Below, piece by piece: positions 45,091 through 56,071 of a stretch of 64,000 bases of DNA (position 1 is its first letter; every line of letters begins with the position of its first letter). Origin of the DNA: Amorphophallus konjac (lineage: Eukaryota; Streptophyta; Magnoliopsida; Alismatales; Araceae); assembly GCA_022559845.1 (NCBI GenBank), contig CM040117.1, positions 149,982,732-150,046,731 on the forward strand, in the 5' to 3' direction. The notes under the pieces are model-generated. The model ran no database searches, was not told where the DNA came from, and saw only the letters and a program-made list of their open reading frames with translations. Made by a program: the position numbers and the translations under genes.

Positions 45091-46440
45091 TGGAGTTATG
45101 AAGATATGCCAGGATTAGACCCTGCGCTCGTTGAACATCGACTTACACTTAAGCCAGGGTCCATTCCGGTCAAACAACGGTTGAGACGTTTCCACCCTAA
45201 CATGGCATTAAAAATGAAAGAAGAGGTCGATAAGCTCCATAAGGCTATATTCGTTAGAGTCGTCCTCTATCCCAATTGGGTGGCGAACATTATCCCAGTC
45301 ATGAAGAAAGATGGAAAGGTCAGGATTTGTATAGACTTTCGGGACCTTAACCGCGCGTGTCCTAAAGATGACTTCCCCCCTCCCTCATATTGATGTTTTG
45401 ATTGACAATATGGCAGGATATGAGACTCTTTCTTTTATGGATGGCTTTTCAGGCTATAATCAGATTCGTTTGGCTGAAGAAGATCAAGAAAAGACATCGT
45501 TCACTACACCATGGGGAACTTATTGTTATGTGGTCATGCCCTTCAGACTTAAGAATACAGGAGCCACCTATCAAAGGGCCATGATGGCAATTTTTCATGA
45601 TATGATCCACATTTATATCGAGTTGTATGTTGACGACTTGGTAGTGAAATCAAGGACAAGGATTGAGCATCCCGAGATTCTGGCCAAAGTCTTGCAAAGA
45701 GCATGGGAGTATCAGTTGAAAATGAACCCCAAGAAGTGTGTATTTGGAGTTTCATCAGGAAAGTTGCTTGGATTCATTGTCAGTAAGAGGGGTATTGAGA
45801 TTGATCTCAACAAGGCAAAGGTAATTAGAGAAATGCCTCCTCCTAAGAATTTGAAAGAAGTTCGAGGATTGATCGGGAGGTTGCAATTTATTCACCGATT
45901 TGTCTCCCAGCATTCACAAAGATGTAGGCCATTTTACGAGCTTACTAAGCCTGGAGTCAAGTTTATTTGGGATGACAAGTGTCAGGTAGCCTTTGACCGA
46001 TTGAAGGATTATCTCTCAAATCCTCATGTCCTGAGGCCGCCAGTTCCAGGCAAACCGCTTGTTCTTTACATTTCCGTCCTGGATGACTCTGTAGGTGCTG
46101 TCCTAGCCCAGGTGGATGAAGAAGGAAAAGAAAGGGCAGCTTACTACTTGTCCAAGCTTCTCAACCCCTATGAGCAGAGATATACCGCTATGGAAAAGAC
46201 TTGTGCTACTTTAGTCTAGGTAGTTCAGAAACTTAAGCATCATTTCTTAGCTCACGAGGTTCATCTCATCGCTCGTATGAATCCAATCAAGTTCCTTCTT
46301 GAAAAATCTGTTCTCACCGACCGATTAGCACGATGGCAAAGCTTCCTTTCTCAGTTTGACATCATCTACATTCAGCAAAAAGCGATTAAAGGCTATGCTA
46401 TAGCAGAACATCTTGCTCATCACCCTCTCCCCAGATTTGA
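45091..46440 (+). pseudogene. Tat reverse transcriptase and first RNase H
   Basis: RT starts with DMPGLDPALVEHRLTLKPGS and RICIDFRDLNRACPKDDFP. A frame change in the C-rich run near 45375-45385 shifts the reading, which continues as PLPHIDVLIDNMAGYETLSF, MDGFSGYNQI (catalytic Asp), VVMPFRLKNTGATYQR and LYVDDLVVKS (YVDD intact). FGLKN has become FRLKN. The first RNase H starts at LVLYISVLDDSVGAVLAQ and ends near 46440 with YAIAEHLAHHP. A stop at 46217-46219 splits it. The Asp expected in the ADxLA motif has become Glu. Confidence 0.9.
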
Positions 46441-46489
46441 CCATGTTCGCTCAGAGTTTCCAGATGAGGAACTATTGTCCGTCAATCAG

Positions 46490-46920
46490 CCCGATTCGAT
46501 GTGGACGTTACATTTTGATGGAGCTTTGAATTCAAAATGGAAGGGGATTGGCATTGTTCTCCTATCACCGTAGGGTATCACTATTCCACTCGCCTCTCAG
46601 CTTGCATTCCCAGTCACAAATAATATAGCTGAGTACGAGGCTCTCCTGGCCGGACTGGAGGTCGCTCATCAATTCAGTGTTACCCAATTGCAGATTGTAG
46701 GTGATAGTCAGCTTATTCTTCACTAAGTGCTCACCAAGTGTCGCATGCTCAATCCTAAACTCAAACCCTACCAGGAACTGACTTCTGCTTATGCCAAGCT
46801 TTTCACCAAATTAATCTTCGTCCATGTTCCTCATGATCAAAATATTCTAGCTGATGCTCTTGCTTCTCTTGCATCTTCCTTGGTTTTCCTTCCCGAAAGG
46901 GACTTCCACTCTATCATTGT
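46490..46920 (+). pseudogene. Second (archaeal-type) RNase H of the Tat element
   Basis: After the first RNase H a second one follows: WTLHFDGALNSKWKGIGIVL (first catalytic Asp), NNIAEYEALLAGLEVA (Glu), LQIVGDSQLILH (second Asp) and FVHVPHDQNILADALASLAS (last Asp). All four acidic positions are present. Stops at about 46571-46573 and 46724-46726 interrupt it. An extra RNase H of this type between the first RNase H and integrase is diagnostic for the Tat lineage and is thought to add or replace template-strand removal. Confidence 0.9.
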
Positions 46921-47239
46921 TCATAAGCGTCTCACTCCATCTGTTAAATATCCAACATTCCTTAGTATTAAGGAGGAGGTGCTCAAGAAGGTTAAGCAAG
47001 GTGGAATCGTCGAGAATAAGGAGATCATGTTAATGGATCTAGAGGAAGAATTGGACGATGAGGAGAAGTCGTGGTATTATGAAATTGCTAAGTATTGCCA
47101 GGATCAATCCTATCCTGAGGAAGTCACGGCTGAAGAAAAGAAAGCCATTCAAAGAGTTGCTCAGCGATACACCTTGGTTGGAGGTGTGCTATATAGAAGA
47201 GGTCTCACTGGAGTTTTACTTAGATGCCTTGACGATGAC

Positions 47240-48330
47240 GAATCTTGGAAGGTTGTGTAAGAGGTGCATTCAGGAGTGTGTGGTGGCCATGTCAATAGCC
47301 AGATGCTAGCTAAGAAGATCCTTAGGCTAGGCTTCTATTGGCCCACTCTAGAAAAGGATTGTTCCATCTATGTTCGAAGGTGTGTCAAGTGCCAACTGCA
47401 CGCCAATAAAATCCATTCTCTTGCTTCTTCACTCCATCCTATGTCCTCCCCATGGCCTTTCTCCATGTGGGCTTTCGATATCATTGGACCTCTTGGTGAT
47501 TTGAACCTCCTCACAAAACCAAAGCCATTTATACTCACGGCCACATAGTACTTCACCAAGTGGGCGGAAGCAGAAGGGTACGCGGAGATTAAAGCGTCAA
47601 CCATCTGCATGTTTATAATGAAGAACATCATTGCGAGGTTCGGCATCTCGAGTACCATCGTCACCGACAATGGACTACAATTCATCTCTCAGGAACTTCA
47701 GGACCTCTGCAACAGGTACAACATTGCATTGCATCATTCATCTCCTTATTATCCACAGGGCAATGGCCAAGCAGAGGCAACTAATAAAACTTTGATCAAA
47801 ATCATCAAGAAAACTTGTGAGGCTAATAAATTTACAGATTGGCCAGAAAAGTTGGTTGAAGCTCTTTGGGCCTATCGCACTTCCATTCATACCCCTACTG
47901 GGCAGACCCCTTTCGCCCTTACTTATGGAATGAAGACGGTAGCTCCCTATGAGATCCTTATTCCTTCTCTACGAGTACTATTGGATAAGGAGCTCCCTAT
48001 TGATGAGCGCCGTGAATCTCTCCTTGCACAATTGGAACTCCTAGATGAGAAGCGTTTAGCCGCCGCCGAGCATGCGCGTGTTTATCAAAACAGGCTTTCA
48101 CGTTTTTACCAAAAGAAAGTAATTGAGAGAAAATTTAAATCGGTGAAATGGTAATTAAACGAATTTTTGTAAAACCCGGTGGACCCCGTTCAAAACTCCA
48201 ACCGAGCTGGGAAGGGCCATACGTAATAAAAGATGTTTATTCTGACAATGCTTACAAATTGATTAATGCTGAAGGGGAGGAGCTGGCTCACCCTTGAAAT
48301 GGTCTTTACTTGAAGAAGTACAACCTTTAA
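47240..48330 (+). pseudogene. Tat integrase
   Basis: The zinc region is EVHSGVCGGHVNSQMLAKKI with CVKCQLHANKI (HHCC). The core has Asp in MWAFDIIGPLG, Asp in IVTDNGLQFIS and Glu in GNGQAEATNKTLIKI, then WPEKLVEALWAYRTSIHTPT and PFALTYGMKTVAPYEILIPS. The C-terminus WEGPYVIKDVYSDNAYKL and NGLYLKKY ends in a stop at 48328-48330. Stops near 47258, 47546 and 48154 and a short scrambled stretch at 48150-48200 disable it. Domain order and catalytic residues are otherwise intact. Confidence 0.9.
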
Positions 48331-48539
48331 GTCTTCCAAAAAACAAAAATAAATAAAAAAAATAAAACAACAAAAAAAGAAAAAAGGAAAATTGTAGGCT
48401 GGCATAGTACATAGGTTGCAAGCCCGAAAGATCAAAATCCTTAATTCATTCTTCAGTCTTGATGGTTTAACCTTGGGGTCAATTCCCACACACACTACAC
48501 GCTTAACTCTTAAACTCGAGCGGTCCAAAATTCGAGAAA

Positions 48540-48544
48540 AGTCA
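48540..48544. repeat. Target site duplication AGTCA, left copy (Gag-only element)
   Basis: AGTCA directly precedes TGTTGTG at 48545 and recurs at 59013-59017 directly after the terminus CCCAACA. Confidence 0.95.
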
Positions 48545-49249
48545 TGTTGTGCCCCTTAGGCACAAGCATGTGCTATGTTGCTTTGATGATAGCAATGCTA
48601 TCTTGTTTTGATGATAGCAAGACAGTGAGTGCATTTGAGTGCATTTGATATTGTATTTTGATGATTGCAATGCTATTGTGTTTGATGATTGCAATAAACA
48701 AAGTGCATTTCTGTGCATTCTTATCCTTGAGCATTCTGCATATGATAGCAACATGAATGATGATGTTTAGCATTGATGGCATTTGTTCTTTATATATCTG
48801 AATTGCATTTTGTCAGATATCATGTCTCTGCATGTAACTACAAAGTCTGAATAGCAGTAAGTGCTAGTCTCTACATTGGACTTCATTTGGACTTTGAAGT
48901 GAGTTATTCACTGTGAGTCATCATGCTATTATTCACCTTCTGATCATAATGCAGTTCTTCATAAGTTCTGATATGGCATTACATATTTGATTATGTTCAG
49001 TCATGTTACTGTTGCTCTTTAGACTGCAGTTTGATACTGCAGCGTCGACCCATCGAACTGCAGCGTCGACGCTGCCAAGGCACTTCAGAGGTAGCAGTAA
49101 GAAATATTTGATTTGCTGTGTCCACGCTGCTTGGGCAATGCGTTGACGCTTGGTGCCTCTTTAACTTTGCTGCATTTATTCATTGGTCTGGTCTGTGGTG
49201 CGTCGACCCCTTGTGCTGATGGGTCGACCCCTCAGTTCATTCATCAGAT

Positions 49250-50105
49250 TTATACAAGTCCATACATTGGTCTTCTCCTCCATGTCTACATCGCTCACTC
49301 CTTCAGCAGTCATGCTTAAGAACTCAAGTCCATACACTAGAAACTCTTCAATTGATTGAGTCTATACATTGTCCTAGGCTAAGTGTGTACAGCGTCTCAT
49401 TCATGCTTTGACTAATGAAGTCTGTACATCAGTCTTCACATTCTAAGTCTGTACAGCCGTTGGGTTTGGACTCAGAGTCTGTACACTCGATTCGCCTTTG
49501 AAATGGTCAAGTGTGTACATTCCTTCACTGTAGCTTTCACGTATCTAAGTCTACACATCGTGAAAGTCTATACATTCATCACTGACCTTCGTTCAAGGCA
49601 AAGTCTATACATTGGGGTCTTTCCCTACGTTTCTTAAGTGAAGTCTGTACATTCGTTTCTGAAGCCTAAAGTCTATACAGTCCAGCCTATTCCTACGTTC
49701 AAGGCTTCAGCTACACTCTAAGTCTGTACAGCCACTCCTTGAGCATCAAGTCTATACATTGGCCGCTGTTCTCCAAAGTCTTCACAATGGTCTTCACACC
49801 TGAAGTCTGTACATCCACAGTTAAACTTGAAGTCTGCACATTGGTCATAAAATCCAAAGTCTGCGCATTGGTCTTCGAATTCAATGTCTATACATTGGGC
49901 TTTTACATGAAGTCTATACATTGTTGTTTACATTGTAAAGTCCATACATTGGTTGTTGTTCTTCAATGTCTATACACTGCCTTTAGGATTTAAAGTCTAT
50001 ACAGCCGTTGCCTCCTTTGTTGAAGTCAACACATTGGGCAAGTCTGTACGTTGCATTCACCTTCACAAGTCTATACAACGAAGTATATACATTGCAATGT
50101 ACATA
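49250..50105. repeat. Array of about 30 AAGTCTATACATTGG-like units in the 5' LTR
   Basis: The core AAGTCTRTACATTGG recurs roughly every 25-35 bp with unrelated filler. Common variants end in CAGCC or CATCG, or read GTCTGCACATTGG. Where spacing is near 30 bp, minus-strand translation gives a ten-residue periodic peptide (QCADFGF, DQCADF), which is a by-product and not a gene. It lies upstream of the TATA box. Confidence 0.88.
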
Positions 50106-50425
50106 CTTAAATCTTATGACTTCATTCTTGTTGCTGAAGGGAACAGGGTCGACGCTGGGAGCTTAAAGCATCCACGCATCAGTTGACGAAGCCTTCACGA
50201 TATCTTCCACTGCGTCAACGCCACAAGCAAGTAGCGTCGACACAGCAAGTCAGATTGCTGTCATTGAGCACGTGAACTGAGAACTCTATACATCAGACTG
50301 AAGAGGCTAATGAAGGGCACGTGATCCGAGGTGCCTGGCTCGTGATCCAAGGATGGACGAGAGACCAGGATGCTAACATGTGGCCAAATGTTTGGGTGAG
50401 AACTGTGGAAGCCACACTCGCCCTA

Positions 50426-50426
<1 letters not shown>

Positions 50427-50460
<34 letters not shown>
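50427..50460. repeat. CTG trinucleotide run next to the LTR TATA box
   Basis: GCTGCTGCTG repeats over about 34 bp end directly at TATATATATG (50461). The 3' LTR has only four or five units (58008-58020), so the run length differs between the two LTRs. Confidence 0.9.
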
Positions 50461-50461
<1 letters not shown>

Positions 50462-50470
50462 ATATATATG
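50461..50470 (+). promoter_or_regulatory. TATA box of the Gag-only element LTR
   Basis: TATATATATG, matched by TATATATACA at 58021 in the 3' LTR. It lies after the repeat arrays and before a purine-rich transcribed-type region. Confidence 0.6.
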
Positions 50471-51500
50471 TGTCTTCATCCTCTGTAGATGAAGGCAATT
50501 GAGTGATCGTGATCGAAGCCTGGGAGCAGAAGAAGAGAAGAAAAAGCATAGAGCAGAAGCTGAAAGAAGAAAAAGAGAAAAAGAAGAGAGAGCTTCCATG
50601 ATCCAGCAGAAGAAAAGAAAAAGAGAAAGAGAGAAAAGGAGAACAGAGATCGAGAGAAGAAGAGAAGTGCAGCAGAGAAGAAAGAGAAAGAGAGAGAGTG
50701 AAGAAAGAGAGTGAGATCGAGGGAGATCTATTCTTGATGGACCGTGGATCAAATCCATGCCATCCAGCTCTTTAAGAGCCACATTGTGCTTCATTGCTTA
50801 CAGCTTTCCGATTGCTGTCTTGTTCTATTTTCTGTTTTCTATTTTACATCTTTGTTCAAGCTATTAGTTAGCGGATTGCAGAGGTGCTGCCTCTGGACGG
50901 CTAAGCTGTATTGCCCAGCGGTTTGTAGTGGAGGATTCCACTGGACAGCAAGCTGTGTTGCTCAGCGGGGCGAGGAGGATTCCTCGGACGGCAAGCTGTG
51001 TTGCCCAGCGGATGTATGGCAAACTGTGATGCCCAGCTGTTCAAGCTGTGAGTCAGCGGAATCCACACTCAGTTTGAGTGTGGGGTGGATGTAGGTCTGC
51101 TGGACCGAACCACCTAAAAACCTATTGTGTAGTGGTTTGAATTCTTGTGTGGTTGGCGCTAGATGAATGCTTAGGGGCGCTTTGGTTTGATGTTCTATAA
51201 GTGTTCATCTATTTGCTACACACAGTATATGTTTGACTGTGGTTTGATCTCTTTTATCTGATTTCGCTAGATGAATGTTAGGAGTGCCTCAATTTGGTTT
51301 TCTGTCTGAATGCTTTATGGCACAAGCTCCTTTGATTTGATTCAGTCTAATGTTTAGACTTGCTTAGGTTCGCTCTATATATCTGCAATAGTTTTTAATT
51401 CCGCATCTCTGATTGCTTTAGATTTTAATTGGGCAAAATTTTTATAGGCTATATTCATTCACCCCCCCCCCCTCTGAATACTTGCACCGAACCCAACAAT

Positions 51501-51512
51501 TGGTATCAGAGC
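51501..51512 (+). other. Primer binding site of the Gag-only element
   Basis: TGGTATCAGAGC, exact complement of the plant initiator methionine tRNA 3' end, two bases after the LTR end. Confidence 0.95.
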
Positions 51513-51719
51513 AGGCCAAATGACTTAACAGATCTAACAATCTGCAGAGGATCCTGCTAACTGTTTAGTGCATTTCAGAGTGGGTCTTTTGAGATCCTGT
51601 TTTGCTTCACTAACCTGTGCTTTGTTTTGCTCATTTGGCTTTGGTGCGATTTGAGTTAATTCATTTGCTTGCATTGTGTGTGATTAGTGTTCTACTTAGA
51701 ATTCTTATTCTGTCTAAGC

Positions 51720-52910
51720 ATGGAACTCACTGTTGATCCTCCGAAGTTTGAAGGTTCGGGTTTCTACAATTGGGTTAATCAGTTCAGAGAATATGTGATG
51801 CAAACTAATCCAGATCTGTGGATAGTCATTGCACACCGTCCATATGAAGTTCCAAAGGATGAATCCTTATGGAAAAGTTCAGACAGACAAAAATTCTCTG
51901 ATAATCAGAAGGCCCTGGAGCTAACTCGAAGGGCTATAAATACTGACAAGTTTCCTTGTGTGCTTGATTGCTGCAGTGCCTCTGAAGTGGTCAAAATTTT
52001 AGCAGCCAGCAAGAGCCGGGATGAAGTGAAATGTCTTATCACTTCAACAGAAGAAGACGAAGACTATGTGGAGGATACTTCGTCACAGGTAAATTCTGAC
52101 ACTGACAATCCTTATCTGGAAAGCATGATAGCCTTGAATGAACATTTGTTGATGGAGTATGATAGAATAAAATCTGAGAAGAGGAAATTGAGAAAAGAAA
52201 TGACCCATGAAGTTAGACGTCTGAGGGTAGAGAATGAAAACTTTAAGTCTGACATAAATAAAGAAAAAGATGAGTTGAACAAGTTGAAATCTGAGAATGA
52301 AGATCTTAGAAACAAACTCATCAGTGAAGACAATTCTTGTAAAGCTTGTGCTATCTTGGAAGAAATGATAAATGAGTTTGATTCTGGTCATAATTTGCTA
52401 AAGGAACAAATCAAATCTCTAAAAGAAGAAAATGTATACTTGAAAGAACAAAATAAAAAGTTAATGGTTCTTAACACTGTTTTCTCTGAAAGATGGATGA
52501 CAATTAAAAAAGAGAAATCAGTATTGAAAGAGTGTATCAATTGCAGTGACGAAGAAATTGCTAGTTTTTCAATACACACTGCTGATTTGGAAAAAGAAAT
52601 TGATTTGTTAAAAGAAAAATTGGCTGGTTATGAGAAGGAGAAAGTTGATTCAGAAAATCTTATAATCTCCTTGGAAAGTAAAATTATTGAGCTGAATAGT
52701 ATTTCATCTAAGGTTGATAAGGATAAAGGCAAAATAAAAATATCCTCTGAAGATGAAGTAAGTGATCAATGTGAAGAGATTGATAACATTTCTGAAATTA
52801 AGCAAGCTAAGAAGAACCAGCTGTACACCACTTTTATTCGTAGCTCTGGTTTAGCTAGCACTTCAACTTCTTCTTCATATATGTATGCTGTTCAGGAAAT
52901 TCAAAAATGA
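51720..52910 (+). pseudogene. Gag-like protein of the non-autonomous element, capsid shortened
   Basis: The start chosen is the ATG at 51720 (MELTVDPPKFEGSGFYNWVN), which resembles the copia Gag opening; an open stretch upstream lacks a good start. About 80 residues of capsid-like sequence (LWKSSDRQKFSDNQKALELT) end at ASEVVKILAASKSRDEVKCL. There the reading passes straight to an acidic joint (STEEDEDYVED) and a long coiled coil (EYDRIKSEKRKLRKEM, LKEENVYLKEQNKKLM). Compared with the Sirevirus gag at 26249, much of the capsid is missing. A TGA at 52908-52910 ends it, but the same frame stays open to 53405 and carries a zinc knuckle. It may still bind RNA or partner Gag. That is inferred. Confidence 0.75.
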
Positions 52911-53737
52911 AATAAAAATCAAAAAACCCCCAAAACTCAAAGGAACTATCTGCATGCTAAAAACTCATCTGATAAGTGCCATGTTTTAAAGAAATTTAAT
53001 AGTTCTTGTTCTTGTCATTATTGTGGTAAGCATGGACACTTTATGAGTGAGTGTTTTGTGATGAAACAAGATGATAGAAAGCATGCTAGAAAAGTTCTGT
53101 CTGATCAGAAAAAGGGTAATCTGAATGTTAAAGAATTTCATGCTAGAAATCATGATTGTAGGAGAAAGAATCTGAATTGTTTTGTTGTGGGAAGTTTGGC
53201 CACATTGCTGCTCAATGTTGGCAGAATCCGAGAAAGAGATTCAATTCTGAATTTGTTAATTTCCATGTTAATAAAAATGCTTTTGATAGAAATAACCATG
53301 GCTCCAGAGGTAAGCATCCAAGGTACTTCGAATGTGGGAGGCATGGCCACACAGTCAAGGACTGTTGGCATGCTCAGGAAAGTAGACTTAATTTTAAATC
53401 TGTAAAATTTCCTGTTCCCAATGATGCTAGTAAGAAACAAAATGTCCATGTAAACAATAGAATAATTCATGCTAAGTTTCATAGGTCTCATGCTGCTGTT
53501 GATATGCATCATAGGACCAGACAATATGTTGCTTCATGCTTTAACTGTGGAAAGCCAGGTCACAGGGCTGCAACCTGTTGGCTGGCAGGACACCAAAGCC
53601 AGACTAGTTTTGGTAAACAGAATTTTAATTCTGTTAACAAAAATTTCCATGCATATGCATTTAGAACTCCTGCTCATAGGAATGTCATTGTTAATTCAGG
53701 ACCCAAGACTTCTTGGGTTCCTGCAAGATCACATTGA
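52911..53737 (+). pseudogene. Nucleocapsid region with four CCHC-type knuckles, one frameshift
   Basis: Knuckle 1 CHYCGKHGHFMSEC (53013-53054) is in the gag frame. Near 53178 the good frame shifts by one base. Knuckle 2 (CGKFGHIAAQC, about 53180-53220) spans the shift. Knuckle 3 YFECGRHGHTVKDC (about 53323-53364) has Tyr in place of the first Cys. Knuckle 4 CFNCGKPGHRAATC (about 53539-53580) is intact. Four knuckles is unusual, since the autonomous Sirevirus here has one. The frame ends at 53737 with GPKTSWVPARSH, a motif also ending the Sirevirus gag (GWVPNTFA). Nothing resembling protease follows. Confidence 0.8.
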
Positions 53738-56057
53738 TTGACATGTTACAGGTGTGCCTTGGTGGGAAAAAATAAAAAGGGGTTAACCAAGGCACTCAAC
53801 AAGAAAACCCCAGGATACTACAATTCAGGCCAGTTCTGAACTTTGCTTTAAATTCCATTATTTGAAACTGTGAGCATGAAAAATGTGAGCTTCATGTTGA
53901 TTTGCTTGTTTGATTGTTGATGATCTCTTCATGTCTAGCTGATTAGTCTGCATTCCAGACTCAGCTACTGCTCTTCTCTCACTGATTATTGCACTGAATA
54001 AATGGGCTGTTAGATGCTCTGCACAATCATTTTTTTTACAGTCAACGCTTTATATAAACTTTATGTCAATGGACTGCATGCTTGTTGTTGAATGCATAAC
54101 TTGCTGATTGTGAATGATTCTTTAGTGTTTAGAGTCAATGCATGTGTCTTGTGTCAATGCATTGCATGCTTGATTACATACTTGGACTGAGCTTGAATGG
54201 GTCAGTTAGTGCATACAGTCAATGCATGTGTCTAGTACTTGCATATATCATCTGCATGACTGTCAATGAAATTGATCAATACATAAATGACTGATTTGCA
54301 TGACTGTCATTTGCCTATTGTCATAGACTGCATGTTTTTCAATGCATAATAGGGCTGCTTTGCACTGCATTATCATTTGCTTAACCTTGGTATATCAAAT
54401 GGTATATTACTAAAAGGAAAGAAAATCTGCCCAGAGGTTTCTACCATGTGTGAGATGGTCTTTGAGACCAGGTTCTCCGCCAAGTACCATGGGTCCTGTC
54501 TTCATGTAGTACAGTGCACTGCATCATATGTTGAAAAATCTGAAAAAGGATGAAAATGCTTATAACTTGGATGCATAAATCTGAATTGATTGCATACTTG
54601 TCTCATGTATCCTTGGTGCATAGTCTGCATGTAGGATAGTATGTTGCATAGCATATCTCTTGCATCATGATGTCAGGGGGAGCTGAGAGTTCTATTCAAT
54701 TCATTGAATCCTATTCACTTCTCAGTGTTCTCATTCAAATGATTCATATTCTTTGACATCAGTTGCTCATTGAACCATATTACCAATTGCTATCCTTTCT
54801 CCATCATTTTCACTAAACAACAGCTCTGCATCTGGTTTAGTACATTGAATGGTGATTATTGCAATTGTTCACTTATAAGAATCACACTTACAAATTGAAA
54901 GGAACTAAAGGTTTAACCTTTATAAATTGGAGAGTTAAGTGTCTGCACTTCAGAATTTGAGATAAAAGAAAACTTTTATAGCTCTTAATCTTTGTCTCAT
55001 GGCTAAAATAGAAAAAGTTTTTGTAATGCCTAAATGTGTTGAACTGGATATGTCTAGAACAAACTAATAAGAGTGTGTACTGATTTTTTAAACAATCACT
55101 CTAAAAGAATTAAGGGCAGCAGTAAATAAGATCATTAATGTTAAGAACTGAACACAGTGACAGAGCAATGGCTGATTGCACTGAGAAACTGTTAACTCCT
55201 CCAATTCACATGTCATGACGTGATTCAGAATATCTCTGTTCATAGGGTCAAATCTATAGGGGGAGTCCTCACCAAGTAACTGAGGGTACTGGCCTCTAAT
55301 CAAGGTGTACCCTTAATGTCAAAAGTGAAGACTATCCTTTGTGGGTTCTGATCTGAAATAGGTCTAGTAGTTTATGCCTAGTAACTGGGGGTACCTGCCT
55401 CTGATCAAGGTGTACACCTAATGTCAACAACATAAATGCCACTGATCTATTCACTTAGTTCAAGTTCTGAAAATTCAAAAGTGAAAATCAAACTGCTGTA
55501 ACCCTTCGAAAAATCAAAAGTCAATGAGTGAAAATTGTTTTTATTAATACACATTCAAGTTGCCTTTCTTGATCTTCCATGTTTAATCACAAAAGGGTAT
55601 TATTTCTGACTTATCTATTAATACCATGTGCCCTAGATTCATTGCTATAAATGGAATCTATAAACTCTTTTTCAGGGGTCAGATCTTTTACTCTAGGTTT
55701 ATCACTGTTAAACCTGAATTTTTATCAAAATTGTATGTTGCCGATTCTTATACTTTAACAGTTGTTTATAATCATGCTTCCTTTCTGAACCTATGATTCA
55801 GCTGTTGTCAAGTGACCCTACTACCTTCTCTACCTTGTTTATCTGTTCATATTCCTTCTCAAAGGGGGAGCATTTATTTAGGGGGAGAAATAATTCATGA
55901 GGAGTCATACCTTCAGGGGGAGTTTATTGCTCTAGAAGTCACTTGCATGCATGCTGCCATGTTGCACTCATGTTCTTATTGTTCTTCCCTTTTCGATTAT
56001 GTCAAAGGGGGAGAAAATTTTATGTGTGACTCACTGTCACTGTTTATTGTCATCATC
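53738..56057 (+). other. 3' non-coding region of the Gag-only element
   Basis: About 2.3 kb without coding signals. Extra polypurine tracts GGGGGAG lie near 54675, 55259, 55864, 55881, 55916 and 56007. Two copies of a GTAACTGRGGGTAC block (near 55277 and 55380), each followed by TCAAGGTGTAC, resemble sequence near 32670 in the autonomous Sirevirus. The stretch replaces the pol genes of a normal element. Confidence 0.75.
55161..55240 (+). repeat. Hairpin module shared with the Sirevirus 3' region
   Basis: CAGAGCAAT begins at 55161. GCAAT, a 5-base loop and ATTGC lie at 55065+100 to 55179 (that is 55165-55179). CTGAGAAAC, then ATGTCATGACGTGA (from 55210) and ATCTCTGTTCA follow. Order and spacing match the two copies at 32436 and 32549. 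Confidence 0.75.
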
Positions 56058-56071
56058 AAAAAGGGGGAGAA
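56058..56071 (+). other. Polypurine tract of the Gag-only element
   Basis: AAAAAGGGGGAGAA preceded by CATCATC and followed by the 3' LTR start at 56072, identical in layout to the Sirevirus tract at 33478-33490. Confidence 0.9.

Larger units (their letters stand above)
48545..51498 (+). repeat. 5' LTR of the Gag-only element
   Basis: It begins TGTTGTGCCCCTTAGG and ends CCCAACA. Contents in order: a perfect palindrome GATAGCAATGCTATC at 48588-48602, GCGTCGACGC palindromes near 49060, an array of about thirty AAGTCTATACATTGG-like units (49250-50105), a CTG run (50427-50460), a TATA box (50461), a purine-rich tract, and a conserved end block also seen in the autonomous Sirevirus LTR (GGGGTGGATGTAGG). 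A run of C lies near 51466-51477. Confidence 0.95.

Noticed and set aside
49718..49993. Small frames on both strands with ten-residue repeats (QCADFGF, VCTLVFK)
   Set aside because: They arise from the roughly 30-bp repeats of the LTR array and recur in the 3' LTR; no start context or domain.
50423..50794. Minus-strand frame rich in Ser and Leu, possible membrane protein
   Set aside because: It is the complement of the CTG run and the purine-rich LTR tract, a composition effect.
51501..51512. Possible tRNA gene at TGGTATCAGAGC
   Set aside because: It is only the 12-base primer binding site next to the LTR; no cloverleaf surrounds it.
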